Shown here: in pieces, positions 40,526 to 43,782 of the stretch
Numbering within the stretch: the first letter of the stretch is position 1
How the letters are laid out: each line of letters starts with the position of its first letter
Origin: DATEMK01 sp035275625
Lineage (GTDB): Bacteria > Bacteroidota > Bacteroidia > AKYH767-A > OLB10
Direction: 5' to 3'
NCBI GenBank assembly: GCA_035275625.1
Contig: DATEMK010000066.1
Location: 1 to 43,782 of the forward strand
DNA: 43,782 nucleotides
Position numbers and translations under genes: made by a program
Notes under the pieces: model-generated
The model's database searches: none
What the model was told of the DNA's origin: nothing
What the model saw: only the letters and a program-made list of their open reading frames with translations

Positions 40526-41047
40526 ATGAAAAAATTATTAACAATCCTGTTTCTGACCACATGGTTACAAATCAATGCACAAACAACCCTTCCTACTGAT
40601 TCTGCAACCGGCAGGATTACTTTCACTGAAGTTGTAAAAGTTGATTCGACAGCTGCAAGTGAACTTTATTCCAGAGCAAAGATTTGGTTTGGTGAAACTT
40701 TCAACTCCGCACAATCTGTTATTCAAACTGATGATGCTAATTCAAAAACAATTGTTGGCAAAGGCGGAGCCGTTTATTATATGAATGGCCTGACTGGTGA
40801 AAAATTTAATGCCGGCACAATTCATTATATGATTAAGGTGGAGGCGAAAGACAACCGCTATAAATATACAATTACTGACTTCGATGTTCAAACAAAGTAT
40901 GCAAGTTCTACTGTGGAGGATTACAACAATACAAAAAAGCAGAAGCAGAAATTGTATGACCAGGTGCAAACTATTGGTGATGGACTTTCAACCAGCTTGA
41001 AAAATTCGTTATCAAAAACATCTTCATCGGCAAAATCAAATTGGTAA
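40526..41047 (+). CDS. Secreted DUF4468-like protein in the lysogeny operon
   Basis: This 173-residue protein has a signal peptide (MKKLLTILFLTTWLQINAQT, cleavage probably after Ala or Gln near residue 19). The mature part contains the DUF4468 pattern (GRITFTEVVKVDSTAASELYSRAKIWFGETFN...VGKGG), a TBP-like fold common in Bacteroidota. It is encoded one base after the repressor stop and directly before another HTH gene, so it should be expressed in the lysogen. It could be a lysogenic-conversion (moron) protein acting in the envelope or periplasm. Function unknown. Confidence 0.8.
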   Translation: MKKLLTILFLTTWLQINAQTTLPTDSATGRITFTEVVKVDSTAASELYSRAKIWFGETFNSAQSVIQTDDANSKTIVGKGGAVYYMNGLTGEKFNAGTIHYMIKVEAKDNRYKYTITDFDVQTKYASSTVEDYNNTKKQKQKLYDQVQTIGDGLSTSLKNSLSKTSSSAKSNW

Positions 41048-41398
41048 ATGAATCAGGATCATCAGGAGGAAATAACCAGGCGAATGGTTGAAGCTGCAAA
41101 GCATGTGATCAGCGTCAACAAAAAAATAACGGACATGAAAGCATTCGCGGAAACAATTGGTTCCGGACCGGTGCAGGCATCCCGGTGGATCAGTGGCAAG
41201 GGAAGCGTAACACTTAATGATGTGGTGAATGCAAGTACAATTTTCGGGATCTCTTTGGAGTGGTTATGCCTGGGAATAGGCGAGATGTATCTGAGCCGGT
41301 TGCAGCAAATGGAAAACAGAATTGCAGTGCTCGAAAAGTCCGTAAAAAAGTCAGTAAGGATTAATAAAAATTCAGCCGTTCGAATCAAAACAGCTTAA
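41048..41398 (+). CDS. XRE-like helix-turn-helix protein with coiled-coil tail
   Basis: This 116-residue protein has an N-terminal helical part and an XRE-type core (MKAFAETIGSGPVQASRWIS, VVNASTIFGISLEWLCLGIG). The end is a coiled coil (MENRIAVLEKSVKKSV) that may support oligomerisation. It starts at the base after the DUF4468-like stop and is the last gene of the rightward lysogeny transcript. It may be a second repressor or an antirepressor-like partner, but there is no direct evidence. The prophage boundary lies about 50 bases downstream. Confidence 0.7.
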   Translation: MNQDHQEEITRRMVEAAKHVISVNKKITDMKAFAETIGSGPVQASRWISGKGSVTLNDVVNASTIFGISLEWLCLGIGEMYLSRLQQMENRIAVLEKSVKKSVRINKNSAVRIKTA

Positions 41399-41444
41399 AA
41401 AGAAGTATTAAAAATCAATCAATTATAAAATGAAAAACGCCCTG

Positions 41445-41469
41445 ATCGAATCTCGCCCAGGGCACTAAA
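41445..41469 (+). other. Probable attR: 3' tRNA-end remnant at the prophage boundary
   Basis: TCGAATCTCGCCCAGGGCA (41,446-41,464) reads as the T-loop, T-stem and acceptor end of a tRNA and shares GGGCACTAAA with the host tRNA-Leu end 150 bases on; 19 of 25 positions match. The bases before it do not complete a T-stem, as expected where phage DNA meets the displaced tRNA 3' end. The intact tRNA would then lie at the left prophage end outside the window. A GCCCTG/CAGGGC hairpin and a 12-codon frame also cover this stretch, so the call is not certain. Confidence 0.55.
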
Positions 41470-41491
41470 AATGGTTTAAGGTTTAAAGTTT

Positions 41492-41533
41492 GAAGTTTAA
41501 GGTTGGCTGATGCGATGATGAACCTTAAACTTC
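41492..41533. repeat. Inverted repeat 5' of tRNA-Leu
   Basis: GAAGTTTAAGGTT (41,492-41,504) and AACCTTAAACTTC (41,521-41,533) form a 13-bp perfect inverted repeat with a 16-base loop, ending five bases before tRNA-Leu. It uses the same TTTAAA-type units as the larger hairpin after the tRNA. It may be processed around the tRNA precursor or belong to a genome-wide intergenic repeat family. Confidence 0.6.
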
Positions 41534-41537
41534 GATT

Positions 41538-41621
41538 GCCCGGGTGGCGAAATTGGCAGACGCGCAGGTCTCAGAAGCCTGTGGGGTAACACCTTTAGGA
41601 GTTCGAGTCTCCTCTCGGGCA
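41538..41621 (+). tRNA. tRNA-Leu (anticodon CAG)
   Basis: The acceptor strand GCCCGGG (41,538-41,544) pairs with CTCGGGC (41,614-41,620) with one G-T pair, followed by the discriminator A. The anticodon arm CAGGT-CTCAGAA-GCCTG gives anticodon CAG, read as Leu. There is a long variable arm (GTGGGGTAACACC), as expected for tRNA-Leu. The T-arm contains GAGTTCGAGTCTC. CCA is not encoded. It is 84 bases long and lies on the host side of the prophage boundary. Confidence 0.95.
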
Positions 41622-41632
41622 CTAAATAAAAT

Positions 41633-41685
41633 AGGTTTAAAGTTTAAAGTTCTTTCTATTACCCTTAACTTTAAACTTTAAACCT
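41633..41685. repeat. Perfect 19-bp inverted repeat between tRNA-Leu and aroC
   Basis: AGGTTTAAAGTTTAAAGTT (41,633-41,651) and AACTTTAAACTTTAAACCT (41,667-41,685) are exact reverse complements with a 15-base loop. The arms are built from TTTAAAG units. It ends 12 bases before aroC. It may form a tRNA-processing or terminator-like hairpin, or be one copy of an intergenic repeat family. A classical T-tail is absent. Confidence 0.75.
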
Positions 41686-41697
41686 TAAACCTCATAA

Positions 41698-42777
41698 ATG
41701 CCCGGCAACACTTTTGGTCAACGCTTCCGCATTACCACTTTTGGCGAGTCGCATGGCGAAATGATCGGAGTTATTATTGACGGATGTCCTGCCGGATTGG
41801 AAATTGATTTTGATTTTGTCCAAAAAGAATTGGATCGCAGAAAACCGGGGCAATCATCTATTACTACTCAACGAAAAGAAAGTGATACGGCAAAATTTGT
41901 ATCCGGAATTTTTAATGGAAAAACAACAGGCGCTCCCATTGCAGCCATTATTCCGAATGAAGATGCCCGTGAAAAAGATTATGAACATCTGAAAAATACT
42001 TTTCGCCCGTCTCATGCAGACTACGTTTATGAGATGAAATACGGCATCCGGGATTATCGCGGAGGAGGGCGTTCTTCCGCACGCGAAACTGCCGCTAGAG
42101 TTGTTGCAGGAGCGATTGCAAAAGTTCTTTTGAAAAAATATGGAATAACAATTACTGCTTATGTTTCAAAAGCGGGAGAAATCGTTTTGCAAAAAAATTA
42201 TACAGAATTGAATTTGGAGGATGCAGAAAAAAATATAGTCCGCTGCCCGGATGAAACAACTGCTCAAAAAATGATTGAACTTATTGAGAAAACAAGAATT
42301 GAAGGTGATTCAATCGGGGGAATAATTTCATGCGTTATAAAAAATTCTCCTGCGGGATTGGGTGAACCTGTATTTGACAAGCTGCATGCTGATTTGGGAA
42401 AAGCAATGCTGAGCATTAATGCTGTTCAGGGGTTTGAATACGGGAGTGGTTTTGACGGTGCAGAAAAAAAGGGATCCCTGAATAATGATGAGTTTTTAAA
42501 TAAAGACGGAAAAATAATCACAAAAACAAATTTCTCCGGAGGCATCCAGGGAGGAATCAGTAATGGAATGGATATCTATTTCAACGTTGCTTTCAAACCG
42601 GTTGCAACAATAATAAAAGCACAGAAAAGTGTAAATAAACAGGGAGAAGAAATAACTCTTGAAGCAAAAGGCCGCCATGATCCCTGTGTGCTGCCGCGTG
42701 CTGTCCCGATTGTTGAAGCAATGGCTGCAATTGTTTTAGCAGATCATTTATTAAGGAATAGAAATTCAAAAGTCTGA
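41698..42777 (+). CDS. aroC: Chorismate synthase
   Basis: Chorismate synthase removes phosphate from 5-enolpyruvylshikimate-3-phosphate to give chorismate, using reduced FMN, in the cytoplasm. The 359-residue protein shows the signatures TTFGESHGEMIGVIIDGCPAG (N-terminal; GESHG at 16-20), RGGGRSSARETAARVVAGA (middle) and GRHDPCVLPRAVPIVEAMAA (C-terminal). The length is normal and the gene is complete. It is followed after 45 bases by a DAHP synthase/chorismate mutase gene, so aromatic-pathway genes are clustered here. It is a host gene next to the prophage. Confidence 0.97.
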   Translation: MPGNTFGQRFRITTFGESHGEMIGVIIDGCPAGLEIDFDFVQKELDRRKPGQSSITTQRKESDTAKFVSGIFNGKTTGAPIAAIIPNEDAREKDYEHLKNTFRPSHADYVYEMKYGIRDYRGGGRSSARETAARVVAGAIAKVLLKKYGITITAYVSKAGEIVLQKNYTELNLEDAEKNIVRCPDETTAQKMIELIEKTRIEGDSIGGIISCVIKNSPAGLGEPVFDKLHADLGKAMLSINAVQGFEYGSGFDGAEKKGSLNNDEFLNKDGKIITKTNFSGGIQGGISNGMDIYFNVAFKPVATIIKAQKSVNKQGEEITLEAKGRHDPCVLPRAVPIVEAMAAIVLADHLLRNRNSKV

Positions 42778-42792
42778 CAAAACATTAATGAC

Positions 42793-42800
42793 TAATTTTG
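42793..42800 (+). promoter_or_regulatory. -7 promoter element before the DAHP synthase gene
   Basis: TAATTTTG fits TAnnTTTG and lies 22 bases before the ATG at 42,823. No clear TTTG is found at the usual upstream distance. It could support transcription of the downstream gene separately from aroC, but read-through from aroC is also likely because the gap is only 45 bases. Confidence 0.35.
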
Positions 42801-42822
42801 CTTTTTACATTTTTGAAATGTC

Positions 42823-43782
42823 ATGTCAGCAGACTTAAAACTTACTCCATTACCCGGTTGGTTCCCATCAGCAAAACTGCCTTTACTCATTTCCGGCCCG
42901 TGTGGCGCTGAAACTGAAAAGCAGGTTATGGAAACTGCAATGGGTATTGCAGCATTAAATAAAGTACATGTATTTCGTGCCGGCATCTGGAAACCGCGAA
43001 CACGTCCTGATTCATTTGAAGGCGCGGGAGAAGAGGGGTTGAAATGGTTAAAAAGCGCAAAAGAAGAAACCGGGTTAAAAACAACTGTTGAAGTTGCAAA
43101 AGCGGAACATGTTGAACTTGCACTAAAATATGATGTGGATATTTTATGGGTTGGTGCGCGCACAACTGTCAATCCGTTTTATGTACAGGAAATCGCTGAT
43201 GCTCTTAAGGGAGTTGACATCCCGGTAATGGTTAAAAATCCTTTACATCCTGATTTGCAATTATGGATTGGTGCATTGGAGCGGGTGAATCGGGCCGGCA
43301 TTGATAAATTGATTGCCATTCACAGGGGATTTTTCTCATCATCAAATTCTACCTACCGGAATGCTCCTCAATGGCAAATAGCAATCGAGCTGATGCATTT
43401 GATTCCTGATTTGCCTGTTATTTGTGATCCGAGTCACATTGCCGGAAACCGTGACCTGATTTTGCAATTGGCTCAGCAAGCTTTAGATCTTAAAATGTGC
43501 GGACTCATGATTGAATCACACATTGATCCTGATAATGCACTCAGCGATGCCAATCAACAGCTGACACCCGCTGCATTAAATGAATTGCTGGAAACACTTG
43601 TTGTCCGCAAAGAAAAATCCGATAACATTGAATTTCAAAATACCCTTGAGCTGCTGAGAAAAAAAATTGATAAAATAGATCATCACCTGGTTGAAACAAT
43701 TGCTTCGCGGATGAAAATTGTTAACAAAATTGGTGAGTATAAAAGTGATCATAATGTTACTATTCTGCAATTGGAGCGCTGG
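42823..43782 (+). CDS. Bifunctional DAHP synthase/chorismate mutase (3' end outside window)
   Basis: This gene couples the first step of the shikimate pathway (phosphoenolpyruvate plus erythrose 4-phosphate to DAHP) to the chorismate-to-prephenate step. The visible 320 codons have no stop. An N-terminal type I DAHP synthase domain shows LPLLISGPCGAETE, HVFRAGIWKPRTRP, ILWVGARTTVNPF, VMVKNPLHPDL and VICDPSHIAGNRD. From about residue 272 an AroQ-type chorismate mutase begins (LELLRKKIDKIDHHLVETIASRM). This fusion is known in Bacteroidota, for example Prevotella nigrescens. The ATG at 42,823 is used because an upstream ATG (42,818) meets a stop after six codons. Confidence 0.93.
   Translation, partial: MSADLKLTPLPGWFPSAKLPLLISGPCGAETEKQVMETAMGIAALNKVHVFRAGIWKPRTRPDSFEGAGEEGLKWLKSAKEETGLKTTVEVAKAEHVELALKYDVDILWVGARTTVNPFYVQEIADALKGVDIPVMVKNPLHPDLQLWIGALERVNRAGIDKLIAIHRGFFSSSNSTYRNAPQWQIAIELMHLIPDLPVICDPSHIAGNRDLILQLAQQALDLKMCGLMIESHIDPDNALSDANQQLTPAALNELLETLVVRKEKSDNIEFQNTLELLRKKIDKIDHHLVETIASRMKIVNKIGEYKSDHNVTILQLERW

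Larger units (their letters stand above)
1..41465. mobile_element. Temperate tailed-phage prophage (left end outside window)
   Basis: Terminase, portal, capsid protease, tape measure, replication, recombination and CI/Cro-type regulatory genes occur in one continuous block. Almost all are on the minus strand with overlapping or nearly touching ends. The right boundary is placed at a 3' tRNA-end remnant (41,445-41,469), after which the genes are host housekeeping genes. No integrase, holin or endolysin is recognised, so the left end and probably the integration and lysis genes lie before position 1. The order in transcription direction is immunity, early/replication, terminase, tail, head, fibres. 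Confidence 0.93.

Noticed and set aside
41431..41469. A 12-codon frame and hairpin (GCCCTG/CAGGGC) as a leader peptide or terminator
   Set aside because: The frame (MKNALIESRPGH) has no downstream structural gene to control, and the stretch is better read as a tRNA 3' end remnant; the hairpin would terminate only minus-strand transcripts, and none is expected there.

Overview
The window is most of a temperate tailed-phage prophage (about 1 to 41,465) followed by host chromosome (41,465 to 43,782). The host looks like a member of the Bacteroidota. Supporting signs are a DAHP synthase fused to a C-terminal chorismate mutase next to aroC, matches to the Bacteroidota -7 promoter element TAnnTTTG, A-rich gene leaders in place of strong Shine-Dalgarno sites, and protein families typical of that phylum (DUF4468, DUF4373/Lin1244-type replication protein). 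The tail proteins look siphovirus-like: a 1506-residue tape measure and a tail chaperone with a frameshift.

Layout. The immunity region lies at 39,569-41,398. A Cro-like gene runs leftward, and a CI/LexA-type repressor, a secreted DUF4468 protein and a second HTH protein run rightward, with GTTTC/GAAAC operator-like boxes between the two directions. The early operon runs leftward from about 39,790 to 24,300. It holds very short overlapping genes, a GHKL-type ATPase, a Sak4-like recombination ATPase, a PD-(D/E)XK nuclease, a protein with nine 24-bp repeats that may be DNA iterons, an SF2 helicase, a PRTRC cassette, a DUF4373 replication protein, a DnaC-like helicase loader and a RuvC-like resolvase. 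The PRTRC cassette has proteins E, C, F, B and ThiF, which correspond to an additional factor, a ubiquitin-like protein, an unknown, an E2-like protein and an E1-like protein. Packaging genes follow at 24,300-20,100: two ParB-fold proteins, one fused to a methyltransferase, then the small and large terminase subunits. The tail module is at 20,014-9,610, the head module (protease/scaffold, major capsid, candidate tail-tube protein, portal, adaptor) at 8,977-3,320, and fibre-type genes at 3,316-1. Two rightward genes at 9,066-9,638 sit as a separate cassette between tail and head modules.

The right boundary is inferred from a 3' tRNA-end remnant at 41,445-41,469, just before an intact host tRNA-Leu(CAG), aroC and the truncated DAHP synthase/chorismate mutase gene. 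No integrase, holin or endolysin is recognisable here; they are probably left of position 1.

The most notable points are: (i) a prophage-borne ubiquitin-like conjugation cassette (PRTRC) with no JAMM/JAB protease, whose protein E is fused to a SWIB/MDM2-like domain and TPR-like helices; (ii) a probable -1 programmed frameshift in the tail assembly chaperone; (iii) a related hydrophobic leader on the major capsid protein and on the next structural protein; (iv) a dyad-containing iteron-like array inside a coding sequence; (v) a nested in-frame scaffold start; (vi) a tail-before-head module order; and (vii) a shared promoter-proximal motif before three late transcription units.
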